DNA of 64,000 bases from UBA4416 sp048498515 (GCA_048498515.1 JBEHXV010000003.1:124001-188000), one strand, 5' to 3'. Counted from the first letter of the stretch, positions 18,140 through 26,791 are shown. Numbers and translations are program-made. The notes: a model not told the origin generated them from the letters alone.

Positions 18140-19069
18140 TTAATTGATCTTTTCGTCAATAACGTATTTAGGCCTGTTCTTGGTTTGCTCAAATGTTTTT
18201 CCCAGGTAGATACCAACCACGCCAATTCCGGTAAGGATAATGCCGGTTGAAAACAATAGCATGATAATAGTACTGGCCCAGCCTGACAAGAAGCCATGAA
18301 CGAAATACATGATAACAATAGCCAGGATTGACAAGAATGATACGGCTGATATGGTTAACCCGATAGTGACAAAAATTCTCAGGAGTTTATCCGATTGGGA
18401 AACAATACCGTTCAGCGCATGTTTCATTAATTTTGAAAACGTGTAACTGCTTTTTCCCTCAAAGCGCTCTTTATGTTCTATAGAAAGGTAACAATGGTTA
18501 AAGCCCAGCCACCTTAATACTGATAAGTAATGGCGGTGATAGTCGTTATAGGCCTTAAAGGCATTGGCTACCTTGCGACTGATGATGCTGTAAGCACCCA
18601 CATTGTTATGCCCTTTGTGCGATTTATTTTCAATAAGGTAATTGAATACCGCATTAAAAACAGAAGCGGTGATGTTTTTAAAGAACGAATGTTTCCTGGA
18701 TTCTTTCAGGGTATAAACAATATCGTATCCTTCCTTTATTTTTTGGTACAGTTGGGGAATATACTTTGGATCGTCCTGAAGGTCGCAATCCATTACTATC
18801 ACATAATCGCCCTGCGCCATATCAATTCCCGCGGTAATGGCAAAATGCTGCCCGAAGTTCCGGCTAAGCTTAAGGCCTTTCACTTTTGGATTGTTGCTGC
18901 AGTTTTGTTTTATCTTTTCCCAGGACTTATCAGGCCCACAATCATCCACCAACACGATCTCATAATCCACATCCATTGTTCCCAGTACGGAAACTAATTG
19001 TTTCACCAGCTCATCAATGGTGAGCTCTGCTCCGTATACCGGACTAACAACAGATAGTAATGGTTTCAT
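18140..19069 (-). CDS. Glycosyltransferase family 2, DPM1/ArnC-like
   Basis: 309 residues. GT-A core: SVVSPVYGAELTIDELV, ILVDDCGPDKSW, LKLSRNFGQHFAITAG and the metal-binding DCDLQDDP, followed by KLMKHALNGI and two C-terminal membrane spans (about 228-252 and 264-288). This is the layout of polyprenyl-phosphate sugar transferases (ArnC, GtrB, YkcC), which charge undecaprenyl phosphate with a sugar used on the outer face of the membrane. Such a donor fits the neighbouring GT-C-like membrane protein and the decoration genes. It follows the LbH acyltransferase gene by 3 nt. Confidence 0.9.
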   Translation of the reverse strand: MKPLLSVVSPVYGAELTIDELVKQLVSVLGTMDVDYEIVLVDDCGPDKSWEKIKQNCSNNPKVKGLKLSRNFGQHFAITAGIDMAQGDYVIVMDCDLQDDPKYIPQLYQKIKEGYDIVYTLKESRKHSFFKNITASVFNAVFNYLIENKSHKGHNNVGAYSIISRKVANAFKAYNDYHRHYLSVLRWLGFNHCYLSIEHKERFEGKSSYTFSKLMKHALNGIVSQSDKLLRIFVTIGLTISAVSFLSILAIVIMYFVHGFLSGWASTIIMLLFSTGIILTGIGVVGIYLGKTFEQTKNRPKYVIDEKIN

Positions 19070-19072
19070 GTT

Positions 19073-19732
19073 TTAAAGTTTAATGTCTGAACTTGACTTG
19101 TCCAATTTTGTTGAGCGTGCAGGCACATACACTTCGCCAAAGCCGGTGCTTTTGGTAATAATGCTGCCGGCGCCAATAATGTTCTCTTTTCCAATCTCAA
19201 CCTGGTGGCCTAATGTGGAGTTGACTCCAATAAAGGAATTTGAGTTAATGATGCAGTGCCCTGACACCACCACATGGGAGCTGATGAAATTATGATCGTG
19301 AATGGTTGAATGGTGCCCAATGTGGTTGCCGCTCCATAAGGTAACATTATTGCCAATCTTTACAAAAGGTTGTATGGTGTTGTCTTCAAAAATAAAACAA
19401 TTATCGCCATGCTGGTAAGGCGTAAGGTAGGAACATTTAGAGCTTACATATGATACCAGCTCATAACCCAGGGCTTTTGATTCATGGTATTTTTGTTCCC
19501 GGAATTTATTAAGATTGGCATAGCTTACCGCAATGAATAGTTTGAATTTTGAAGGCGGATATTTTGCCGGAAGTTCATCAAAAGGAACAACCGGTAATCC
19601 TTCAAACTCTGTTTCCTTCACATATGCCCTGTCAACCGTAAAGGCCACTACTTTGTAATTGCTATCGGTTTTAAAATAATAATTAGCTATCTGGGCAATA
19701 TCTCCCGAACCAAATATAACGATCTCTTCCAT
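19073..19732 (-). CDS. Left-handed beta-helix sugar O/N-acyltransferase (NeuD/PglD-like)
   Basis: 219 residues. An N-terminal Rossmann-like PglD_N part begins EEIVIFGSGDIAQIANYYF, and the C-terminal hexapeptide-repeat helix is visible from about residue 110: IFEDNTIQPFVKIGNNVTLW, GNHIGHHSTIHD, ISSHVVVSGHC, FIGVNSTLGHQVEIG. His and Gly in GNHIGHHS match the catalytic histidine region of acetyl-CoA-dependent sugar acetyltransferases. It could acetylate the amino sugar made by RffA (Fuc4N to Fuc4NAc) or a nonulosonate intermediate. It lies 2 nt after the methyltransferase gene. Confidence 0.82.
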   Translation of the reverse strand: MEEIVIFGSGDIAQIANYYFKTDSNYKVVAFTVDRAYVKETEFEGLPVVPFDELPAKYPPSKFKLFIAVSYANLNKFREQKYHESKALGYELVSYVSSKCSYLTPYQHGDNCFIFEDNTIQPFVKIGNNVTLWSGNHIGHHSTIHDHNFISSHVVVSGHCIINSNSFIGVNSTLGHQVEIGKENIIGAGSIITKSTGFGEVYVPARSTKLDKSSSDIKL

Positions 19733-19734
19733 GG

Positions 19735-20358
19735 TTATTTTTTTACGCTGATTGAAAATTCATACAAGGGGTAATCGTGTTTAAGGGCCACCCATTTCGA
19801 AAAATGGCGTTTGCAATGATCGAAAATAAATAAAGGATCGGCATAGTACAGGTAATCCTTCATGTATTCGGCATCCGAATATTTTGTGAGCATATTGAAC
19901 GCAAAACCTTTAGTGGATTTTTCGTTCATGGTATTCAATGTTTCCAAGATGTAAGCCAGCCAATCGGCATCGTTATTTCCAAGCCTGACATTAAAAATAC
20001 CGCTGGCAATGACAAACTCGGCGGCAGGCACTTCTTTAATATCGGTAAACCATTTGGCATTGGTATCTGCTTTATGGGTTTCCTTAGCGTTAACGATCAT
20101 CTCTTCGGAAATATCATAACCGTAAAATGTAAAGTCAGGCGCCTGGGTTTTATAAAAATCGAACATGGAACCAAAGCCACAACCATAATCAATCACCGAA
20201 AAGGGTTTTGAATAATCAATGTTGCCTGATAAAACCTCGAACCGCAGTTCCTGTGATTCAACCGAATTCCAGTCGACACCCTGTGGGGTCATCCCGTTCT
20301 TTAAAATCTTATCGGTGTAATAAGAGTTTACGTCATTTAAGATCTTTTCGTTTTTCAT
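19735..20358 (-). CDS. Class I SAM-dependent methyltransferase
   Basis: 207 residues. SVIDYGCGFGSMFDFYK (about 70-86) is an intact SAM-binding motif I with D-x-G-C-G-x-G; FYGYDISEEMIVNA is motif post-I; EFVIASGIFNVR is the motif II strand. The N-terminus has NDVNSYYTDKILKNG, as in several methyltransferases adjacent to WbqC in polysaccharide loci. Its ATG overlaps the WbqC stop by four bases (ATGA at 20355-20358), so both are probably translated together. The substrate may be a sugar made by the WbqC/RffA branch; this is inferred from position only. Confidence 0.88.
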   Translation of the reverse strand: MKNEKILNDVNSYYTDKILKNGMTPQGVDWNSVESQELRFEVLSGNIDYSKPFSVIDYGCGFGSMFDFYKTQAPDFTFYGYDISEEMIVNAKETHKADTNAKWFTDIKEVPAAEFVIASGIFNVRLGNNDADWLAYILETLNTMNEKSTKGFAFNMLTKYSDAEYMKDYLYYADPLFIFDHCKRHFSKWVALKHDYPLYEFSISVKK

Positions 20359-21047
20359 TGGAAGGTTTTCATGTATGAAGGAGCCTTAGCACCTGTATTA
20401 AAAATAAGATCCAGGATAGTGACGCCATGTGTAAATTCGCCATGCAGTTGCGCGTATTCCGGGTATCCCGAATAATCAAAGTAGTGCACATGAATGTTTT
20501 TTTCGGCAAATTGATTTTCATCCATATAGTTTTTTGCAGCCGGGCCCGAGTAATAATCCGTTCCACCCAACTCAGCGCATATGTTCACCAAGCGTTCTGT
20601 TTTTTCTTCGGCCAGGGTAAATTCGCTCGAGAGTTTAATGGGTGTTGTAATACCCAGAAATTGATTAATGCCTGAAATAAAATGCAGGTTCACATCGGTA
20701 AGGTAGTCGAAGCTACAGTTAAGGTACATCTCTTCGATGAAAGGAATAACTTCTTTGTAGCAAGCTGCGCCAGAATAGGATTGTTTTATAACGCTCAGGT
20801 GCGACTTGTTCCAATTCTTATCGGCCACTTTTGTTTCATTGATCTTTTGGAAAAATTTTCCGCTTACCTCCACCGGTATGCTCAGCCATTTTATTTCGGC
20901 CGCGGTTTTTATCTGGTTGCGGTTTCGCCAGTCGCGCTTGGTATATTGCATATCGTCATACACTACAAATACATCGCACAGGTTTATGGCATCAAAATAG
21001 CCTTTCCAGGGAATGTAATTGGATTGTGTGATGAGAATTTTTTTCAC
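20355..21047 (-). CDS. WbqC family protein
   Basis: 230 residues. The sequence begins KKILITQSNYIPWKGYFDAI, followed by VFVVYDDMQYTKRDWRNRNQ, KWLSIPVE and the C-terminal YAQLHGEFTHGVTILDLIF, all diagnostic of the WbqC-like family found in O-antigen and capsule clusters. The family has been linked to modification of 4-amino-4,6-dideoxy sugars; here an RffA homologue occurs a few genes away, which fits. The gene starts 19 nt after the UpxY stop and overlaps the methyltransferase by 4 nt, so it opens the long coupled biosynthetic run. Confidence 0.88.
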   Translation of the reverse strand: MKKILITQSNYIPWKGYFDAINLCDVFVVYDDMQYTKRDWRNRNQIKTAAEIKWLSIPVEVSGKFFQKINETKVADKNWNKSHLSVIKQSYSGAACYKEVIPFIEEMYLNCSFDYLTDVNLHFISGINQFLGITTPIKLSSEFTLAEEKTERLVNICAELGGTDYYSGPAAKNYMDENQFAEKNIHVHYFDYSGYPEYAQLHGEFTHGVTILDLIFNTGAKAPSYMKTFQ

Positions 21048-21066
21048 CTCAGCTTGCCGGAGAAGT

Positions 21067-21567
21067 TTAAATGGCTAATAATAACTCCTTTGGTAATTTT
21101 ACTTTAATGGACTGCCCTATGCTCTCGAGCATAATTTCAATAAAACGGCCTTCTTTACTTTCTATGACAATCCCTTCTATGTTTCGCAGAGGCCCTGAGG
21201 TTATTTTTACTTTATCGCCTTCGCTGTATGCTTTGTTGCTTTGACTGACATCGAGCTGGTAACCAAGCTCTATGAGTTGCTTCAGGCGTTCAATCTCCAC
21301 TTCGCGCACAATGCCAATAACGCCATTGACTTTTACAAAGCTTACAACGCCCCGGGTTTGAAGTACTTTATCATTTTCGGTAACATCGGTCTTTACAAAC
21401 ACATAGCCATTTAGCAAGGGAAGCTCAACCATTTTTTTACGATCGCTCCATTGCTTCATTGTTTTTTGCAAGGGCACATAAGCGTGAATGCCTTTACCAG
21501 TAAGCAATTCGCTTACCTTTTTTTCGGCTCTTGAGTTTACGTACACCGCATGCCATGTTTTTTCCAT
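21067..21567 (-). CDS. UpxY-family transcription antiterminator (NusG/RfaH-like)
   Basis: 166 residues. The NusG N-terminal domain (about 1-105) is recognisable from WHAVYVNSRAEKKVSELL, AYVPLQKTMKQWSDRKK and VELPLLNGYVFVK; the C-terminal KOW motif is EGDKVKITSGPLRNIEGIVI. In Bacteroidota such proteins ride on RNA polymerase and prevent premature termination in the polysaccharide operon that follows. Here 18 genes (about 21 kb) lie downstream on the same strand with almost no gaps, a natural target. It is preceded by an 80-nt leader that contains part of a perfect inverted repeat (21651-21669). Confidence 0.92.
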   Translation of the reverse strand: MEKTWHAVYVNSRAEKKVSELLTGKGIHAYVPLQKTMKQWSDRKKMVELPLLNGYVFVKTDVTENDKVLQTRGVVSFVKVNGVIGIVREVEIERLKQLIELGYQLDVSQSNKAYSEGDKVKITSGPLRNIEGIVIESKEGRFIEIMLESIGQSIKVKLPKELLLAI

Positions 21568-21647
21568 CTCACAAAACCTTGCTGTTATTTATGGCTCCGC
21601 CCCCTCAGTCACATAGACCAAGCCGGGCAAATAGGGTTATTATATTT

Positions 21648-22175
21648 TTATTTACTCCAAAGGAGTAAATAGGTATTCATTTTTTGTTCTGTTTCCAGCG
21701 CTTCTGCCTTGGAAGCATATGTTCTTACGGTCACTTTCCGCGACACTTCCTTCTCCACTTTCCCCAATAAGCGTTCAAGGTACTCATGGTTAATATTTCC
21801 AATCAGCACCAATTCAATTATCTCATCATTTAAGCCTTTAGCCAGATTTCCGGCCAAATAAGCATACTGTAAATCACCTAATTTTAAGATTATTTCCTCA
21901 ATGATTTTGTCGATTCCGAAATACTTTTTAACCAGGCTATGTAGATCATTAAAGAAGGAATTGGAGGTATTTACCTTAAAAATCTTTTTATTTCCCTCGG
22001 CAGAAGCATAAAGCAGCCCCGCTTCTTCAAAACGGTTCAGTTCAATGCGAATGGAGTTGGTTGATTCCTGGAACTCGTCCTCCAGGTTCCTTAAATAAGC
22101 CGTGTTGTTACTGTTTAAAAAGAATTTAAGCAGCAATTTGATCCTGGTTTTGGAAGATATTAAGGTTTCAATCAT
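21648..22175 (-). CDS. Winged-helix regulator with degenerate nucleotidyltransferase-like domain
   Basis: 175 residues. Residues 1-70 form a winged helix (SSKTRIKLLLKFFLNSNN, NSIRIELNRFEEAGLL, NKKIFKVN as the wing). Residues 90-140 resemble a MNT/KNTase-type domain, but the catalytic G-S-x(n)-D-x-D block is replaced by YLAGNLAKGLNDEIIELVLI, so it should not transfer nucleotides. Proteins of this layout sit at the head of polysaccharide loci in Bacteroidota and are annotated as ArsR-like regulators. A promoter with a palindrome over its -7 element lies directly upstream (22181-22216), suggesting autoregulation. The gene precedes the UpxY gene and probably controls this locus. Confidence 0.75.
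   Translation of the reverse strand: MIETLISSKTRIKLLLKFFLNSNNTAYLRNLEDEFQESTNSIRIELNRFEEAGLLYASAEGNKKIFKVNTSNSFFNDLHSLVKKYFGIDKIIEEIILKLGDLQYAYLAGNLAKGLNDEIIELVLIGNINHEYLERLLGKVEKEVSRKVTVRTYASKAEALETEQKMNTYLLLWSK
21651..21669. promoter_or_regulatory. Perfect inverted repeat, possible operator before UpxY gene
   Basis: TTTACTCC-aaa-GGAGTAAA, 8-bp arms around 3 bases, inside the last codons of the regulator gene and about 85 bp upstream of the UpxY start. Its half-site (GAGTAA/TTACTC) is the same hexamer that forms the palindrome at the regulator promoter (22181-22197), though in the opposite relative orientation. It may be a second binding site for the regulator. It is too short and lacks a T-tract to be a convincing terminator. 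Seen directly; function inferred. Confidence 0.4.
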
Positions 22176-22180
22176 AAATT

Positions 22181-22225
22181 GAGTAACAAAATTACTCGTT
22201 TTTATGAATTTTGCAAGTAATACTT
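22181..22225 (-). promoter_or_regulatory. Promoter of the regulator gene with overlapping operator palindrome
   Basis: Read on the minus strand: TTG at 22216-22214, a 19-nt spacer, then TAATTTTG at 22194-22187, a perfect match to the Bacteroidota -7 consensus TAnnTTTG. The start codon follows 12 bases later. A palindrome GAGTAA-N5-TTACTC (22181-22197) covers the -7 element, and a second small palindrome AAGTA-a-TACTT (22215-22225) covers the -33 side. Both share an AGTA half-site, as expected for negative autoregulation by a dimeric winged-helix protein. Confidence 0.55.
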
Positions 22226-22250
22226 TGCTATTTCATTGGTTTCCTGTGGT

Positions 22251-23366
22251 TTAATCCTGGTAATGAAACCTGGATCCTATTTTCCTGATAGGATTTTCAA
22301 AATATTTAAGGGAAAGGGTGCAGATAACATATACCAGGGCAATAGAAACAAAGGTTGCGCCTACTTTATCCCAACCGTCTATTAAGGGTTTGGATTTAAA
22401 CAGGAAACCATGTACCATGCAATTAACTACCTGGTGAAACATATAAATGGCATATGAAATTAAACCTGTATAGGTGAAAAATCTTAGATTAAGTATTTTG
22501 CTTAATGATGGAATTTTTCCTTCGAGTATTGCCCACATGGCACCGGTATAAAATATACCTAATAGGGTGAATTTACATACATGGTCGGTGCCGATATTAA
22601 GCGCAAGCAGCACAAAAATTAATGCAATGACCGATAAGATTATTTTGGTATGCCTGTTTAAGAATTCCCGCCATTGATCGGAGCGCAATAAAAAGGCTAA
22701 CAGTACTCCCCAGAAGATGGAGTCCATCCTACCGGGAAACATCATGTAGGCGGCATAGGATCCGTATTTTGCTAAAAGGAAATACCTTATAAACGGCGCT
22801 ATCACCAGGCCTGTAATAACAAAAAACAGAGCCGAACGACGCCCTAAAAATAAAAACACAAATGGCATCAATAAATAAAATTGTTCCTCAACCGACACCG
22901 ACCAGGTAACGGCAACCCACAATGGGCCTGAGTTGTTTTCCAATCCAAAAAAATAACTCTGCAAATAGGTAAAATAGGTCCAAACAGGATAAGGATGTTT
23001 AAGAAGGGCCTGATGTGTCCAGGGCACGTTTACCATAAAATACAACCCGATAGCGAAGCTGATGATTAACACATAGTAGATTGGGAATATGCGACAAATC
23101 CTCCTGATGAAAAACACCTTAATAAAGTTCCTGCTTTTAAAACTATCGATGATAATGCCTCCGACCAAAAAGCCGGAAAGGACATAAAAAAGGTCGACAC
23201 CGCTCACAAACAATACCTGCACAATATTTAACAGTGCCCCCGCAAAGCCTGTAGGTTCATGTGCAAGCAGGCCAGTAAAATAATGATGGATCAATACCAG
23301 CAGACAGGCCACACCTCTTAAACCATCAAGTTCCTTTATATTTTTGGGATAACCTTTAATGAGCAT
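22251..23366 (-). CDS. Acyltransferase family 3 (OafA/WecH-like)
   Basis: 371 residues with about 10 membrane spans. KELDGLRGVACLLVLIHHYF holds the conserved catalytic-type His near the first span; FLVGGIIIDSFKSR, FIRRICRIFPIYY and VTWSVSVEEQFYLLMPF are the further hallmarks of the Acyl_transf_3 family, inner-membrane enzymes that O-acetylate surface glycans or lipids. It lies between the epimerase (21 nt) and the separately promoted regulator (75 nt gap), so it is probably the last gene of the first transcription unit of the locus. Confidence 0.9.
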   Translation of the reverse strand: MLIKGYPKNIKELDGLRGVACLLVLIHHYFTGLLAHEPTGFAGALLNIVQVLFVSGVDLFYVLSGFLVGGIIIDSFKSRNFIKVFFIRRICRIFPIYYVLIISFAIGLYFMVNVPWTHQALLKHPYPVWTYFTYLQSYFFGLENNSGPLWVAVTWSVSVEEQFYLLMPFVFLFLGRRSALFFVITGLVIAPFIRYFLLAKYGSYAAYMMFPGRMDSIFWGVLLAFLLRSDQWREFLNRHTKIILSVIALIFVLLALNIGTDHVCKFTLLGIFYTGAMWAILEGKIPSLSKILNLRFFTYTGLISYAIYMFHQVVNCMVHGFLFKSKPLIDGWDKVGATFVSIALVYVICTLSLKYFENPIRKIGSRFHYQD

Positions 23367-23387
23367 ACATCAACCGGCTTGTTCTGT

Positions 23388-24371
23388 TTAATTATTCTTA
23401 TACCAATTAATGGTTAGGTGCATGCCATTTTCAAGATCAACCAAGGGGCTGTATCCTAAAAGGTGTTTTGCTTTATCGATATTAGCAAGACTGTTTTTTA
23501 TATCGCCCTTTCTTTCTGCTTTATAATCAGGAAGAATGGCACTGTTTAATTTATCTTTAATGAGGTGAAACAATTGATTGAGGCTTGTAGACGAGCCGTA
23601 AGCCACATTATATACCTGGTTTACAGCTTCCTGGTTTTGTGTTGAAAAGGCCAGTACATTGGCATATACAACGTTACTCACAAATGTAAAATCTCTGCTC
23701 GTAGAGCCATCGCCAAATATAGATGGGGTAAGGCCTTTTAACAAGCTTGAAATAAAGATAGGAATTACAGCCGCATATTGCCCGTTTGGATTTTGTTTGG
23801 GGCCATACACGTTAAAATACCTGAGTCCTATAATTTCCATTTGATAGGATTTAGAAAAGACATCGGCATACAGCTCATCTGCTTTTTTTGATACAGCGTA
23901 AGGCGACAACAAATTCCCTGTGATATGTTCCTGCTTTTCTGCACTTTTATCATCCCCGTATACAGAGGATGAAGAGGCATACACCACCCGTTTTACTTCC
24001 CGATTTTTAGCGGCAAATAAAACATTTACAAATCCTGAAACGTTGGCCAGGTTAGTTGCCATAGGATCCGTCATACTCCTTGAAACAGAACCCAGCGCGG
24101 CATTATGAAAAACACCATCAATGTCTTTACAAGCTTCAAAACAGGTATCGTAATCCGTAATATCGCCCATTATGAACTTAAAAGCGGTGTTCGACTCAAA
24201 TTCGCGGATATTATCCTTGCTACCCGTTGATAGGTTATCCAATACCCTTACTTCTTTAGCCCCATTGCTCAACAAATAAGATGTAATATGCGAACCAATA
24301 AAACCGGCTCCGCCTGTTACTAAAAATTGTTTCCCTTTAATGGCTTCTATAACGGGTATGATTGGCTGCAC
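23388..24371 (-). CDS. UDP-N-acetylglucosamine 4-epimerase-like SDR (WbpP/TviC type), GTG start
   Basis: 327 residues from a GTG at 24371; an in-frame stop lies six codons upstream and no ATG fits, so GTG is the likely start. LVTGGAGFIGSHITSYLL is the NAD-binding glycine motif, VYASSSSVYG and the YAVSKK block carry the catalytic Ser, Tyr and Lys, and GLRYFNVYGPKQNPNG, IFGDGSTSRDFTFV match WbpP/TviC-type 4-epimerases acting on UDP-GlcNAc or its uronic acid. It supplies a GalNAc-type donor to the locus. It follows the tyrosine kinase gene by 41 nt. Confidence 0.85.
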   Translation of the reverse strand: MQPIIPVIEAIKGKQFLVTGGAGFIGSHITSYLLSNGAKEVRVLDNLSTGSKDNIREFESNTAFKFIMGDITDYDTCFEACKDIDGVFHNAALGSVSRSMTDPMATNLANVSGFVNVLFAAKNREVKRVVYASSSSVYGDDKSAEKQEHITGNLLSPYAVSKKADELYADVFSKSYQMEIIGLRYFNVYGPKQNPNGQYAAVIPIFISSLLKGLTPSIFGDGSTSRDFTFVSNVVYANVLAFSTQNQEAVNQVYNVAYGSSTSLNQLFHLIKDKLNSAILPDYKAERKGDIKNSLANIDKAKHLLGYSPLVDLENGMHLTINWYKNN

Positions 24372-24412
24372 AACTATTTTAATGGATTAATTTTATGAGT
24401 ATGATCGGAATA

Positions 24413-26773
24413 CTATTGCTTTTTTTGACTGTAGCCATATCCGTAACCATAGCCATAACCATACCCGTAGCCATACCTTGAATAATAATATTTGCTGCGA
24501 CGGCGTTTCACCGCATTCAGGATCAGGTAAACATCCTTAATGGAATTATCGACCACCATTTTATGGAAGAGGTTAAGGATTTTGGTGCTGGCAAAGCGTG
24601 TATTAATTACAAATAAATTAATATCGGCATACTGCATCAGGTACAGGGCATCGGATAACATACCGGCCGGAGGAGTATCAATTAATACATAATCGTAATT
24701 GGCCTTTGCATAATCTATCAGTTCTTTTAAGCGATCTGATAATACAAGATCGGACGGGTTTGGAGGAATAGGTCCTGAAAGGATGGTGTATAGATTTTTC
24801 ACCACGGTTGGCTTCACAATCTCATCCAGCGTGTTTGAACCGATCATGAAAGTACTGATGCCGATATCCGCAGTCATTTCCAGCGCCTTCTGGATACGCG
24901 GTTTGTGAAGGTCAAGCTCCAGCATGAGTACTTTTTTGCCGCCTTTTGCTAAAATAGCCCCAAGGTTAATGGTTGTAAAGGTCTTCCCTTCCCCGGGTCC
25001 GTTTGAGGAAATAAGGATTGTTTTTTTACTGGAATTTAAAATAACGTATTGCAGGTTTGTTCGGAGGGTCCTGAATGCTTCAGATATGTAGGAGTTATGG
25101 TTCTCCTCAACCGCAAAGCCTTTGTCTGATATGCCTTTTTGTATAGGCAGGTCGCCAATAACAGGCAGGAATGTTTTTTCTTTTAATTCCTCAACCGACT
25201 CGATGGTGGTAAAGAACAACAGCCTGATGACAATGACGATAAGCGATACGGCCAATCCAAAACCCAGGAAGGTGGAAACGATCTTTTTTGTATCGGGACT
25301 CACAATCCCTTTATTTCTGGAACTGTCAATGACCTTAATTTGCGGCACAATGGATGCCTTGGCAATCTTTGTGTTGGCTCTGCGTTCTAATAAAAAGGTG
25401 TAAAGGTCTTCGTTAACATTTACTTTACGCTGAATGTTGAGCACATCTCTTTGTTTTTGCGGCAGGTTCCTTATCTCTCCTTCATAATTATTTACCTCGC
25501 CCTTAAAGTTCTCAATGATCTTGTAGGTGGCATTACGGGAGTTGTTGAGATAAATAAGCATGTTTTGCTTCAGCTTATTCATGTTTTCCCTGGCCAATAT
25601 AATGTTGGGATTGTCTTCTTTCGAAAAGTTGAATTGCGTGTTTAAGGAGATTTGTGAATTATACAGCTCATTAACCGATGTTTTTAAAAACTCATCGTCA
25701 TCCACCAAATACACATTAGGCGGTAAGAACTGGGGATCTTTATCTTCAATAATGTATTTCTCCAGGTCATTAATGGCATCTATCTTTAAATTCAACTGGG
25801 TAATTGTCCCGTCAAATTTTGAGAGCTTGCTAAAGTAATCATGCTTTTCCCATTCGAGGTCGAGGATGCCTTTTTCCTTTTTATAGTTTTGCATGGTATC
25901 CTCAATTTCTTTGAGCGATGTGCTCACTTCGCCTAACTGAATATCAATGTAGCTAATGGTGCGTTCGTTGATCTCAAATTTTGAGTTCACCGATTCATTA
26001 ATATAAACCTTTGAAAGTGTATCGAGAATAAGAATGGCGCGTTCCGGGATAATATCCTCCAATGTTAAAACCAATACGTTTGTGTAGTCGGGATTCTCAA
26101 CCTTAAGGGCACTTTGGAAAGTATGCACTAACCTATCGAGGTTGTGTACTACTATCTGATAATCGAGCTTCGATAACTGAACACTGGTATTCCTTACAAA
26201 GTTAGCTTCCCGTTTAATGCTCAGGCTAAAATCGATGTCAACAAAATCTTCATTGAATTTTCCTGTTTTAACAATTTCAGAACTCCCTATCTGATATCTC
26301 AATTCATACCGGTCATAATCCAGGATCTTAAAATTGATGGGGTTTTCGACGAGTTTTGGATTAATGTTATTGACGTGCACTTCGAAGGGCGTTCCGGCAA
26401 ATTGCTCCGATGTTTTAACCCTTCCTACCAGGAAATAGGACACTTGCAGCCTTTCCTTCAGTTTTTCTACAGTTTCTTTCATCAGGTCAAAGGAGGTAAT
26501 GATCCTTATCTCATTGGAATTATCGACAAAAGAACGGGAACCGCTGTAAAAAGAACCATCGGTAATAACGCTTCCCCTGTAATACTCATCGTTTGATTTT
26601 AACAACTCCACAGAGGCCTGGTAAATGCTGGGAAGTTTGTACACATAAAAATAACCAACAATAAAAAAAATAGGCAGGATGATGAAGGGGATATACCAGT
26701 TTCTAGATACTATTCTCCAAATTATTTTAAAATCGTTGCCTTGTATAGGGGAAGTATTCTTCTTCTGATCCAC
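24413..26773 (-). CDS. Wzz/Wzc-type polysaccharide tyrosine autokinase with Tyr-Gly tail
   Basis: 786 residues. An N-terminal Wzz chain-length domain is bracketed by membrane spans near 32-52 and 500-522, with coiled coil between. The cytoplasmic BY-kinase follows: Walker A SSNGPGEGKT (about 590), Walker A' VLMLELDLHKPR and Walker B VLIDTPPAG. The C-terminus is a tyrosine cluster: YYY, then eight Tyr alternating with seven Gly before SQKKQ. Trans-phosphorylation of such tails controls oligomer state and chain length. Normally it pairs with a Wza-type outer-membrane channel, which is not in this window. It opens the minus-strand locus, divergent from the exosortase genes. Confidence 0.93.
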   Translation of the reverse strand: MDQKKNTSPIQGNDFKIIWRIVSRNWYIPFIILPIFFIVGYFYVYKLPSIYQASVELLKSNDEYYRGSVITDGSFYSGSRSFVDNSNEIRIITSFDLMKETVEKLKERLQVSYFLVGRVKTSEQFAGTPFEVHVNNINPKLVENPINFKILDYDRYELRYQIGSSEIVKTGKFNEDFVDIDFSLSIKREANFVRNTSVQLSKLDYQIVVHNLDRLVHTFQSALKVENPDYTNVLVLTLEDIIPERAILILDTLSKVYINESVNSKFEINERTISYIDIQLGEVSTSLKEIEDTMQNYKKEKGILDLEWEKHDYFSKLSKFDGTITQLNLKIDAINDLEKYIIEDKDPQFLPPNVYLVDDDEFLKTSVNELYNSQISLNTQFNFSKEDNPNIILARENMNKLKQNMLIYLNNSRNATYKIIENFKGEVNNYEGEIRNLPQKQRDVLNIQRKVNVNEDLYTFLLERRANTKIAKASIVPQIKVIDSSRNKGIVSPDTKKIVSTFLGFGLAVSLIVIVIRLLFFTTIESVEELKEKTFLPVIGDLPIQKGISDKGFAVEENHNSYISEAFRTLRTNLQYVILNSSKKTILISSNGPGEGKTFTTINLGAILAKGGKKVLMLELDLHKPRIQKALEMTADIGISTFMIGSNTLDEIVKPTVVKNLYTILSGPIPPNPSDLVLSDRLKELIDYAKANYDYVLIDTPPAGMLSDALYLMQYADINLFVINTRFASTKILNLFHKMVVDNSIKDVYLILNAVKRRRSKYYYSRYGYGYGYGYGYGYGYSQKKQ

Positions 26774-26791
26774 GAAAATTGATTATTTAAT

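Noticed and set aside
24421..24480. Short tandem array considered as a CRISPR or regulatory repeat
   Set aside because: It is in frame and encodes the Tyr-Gly tail of the kinase; there are no spacers.
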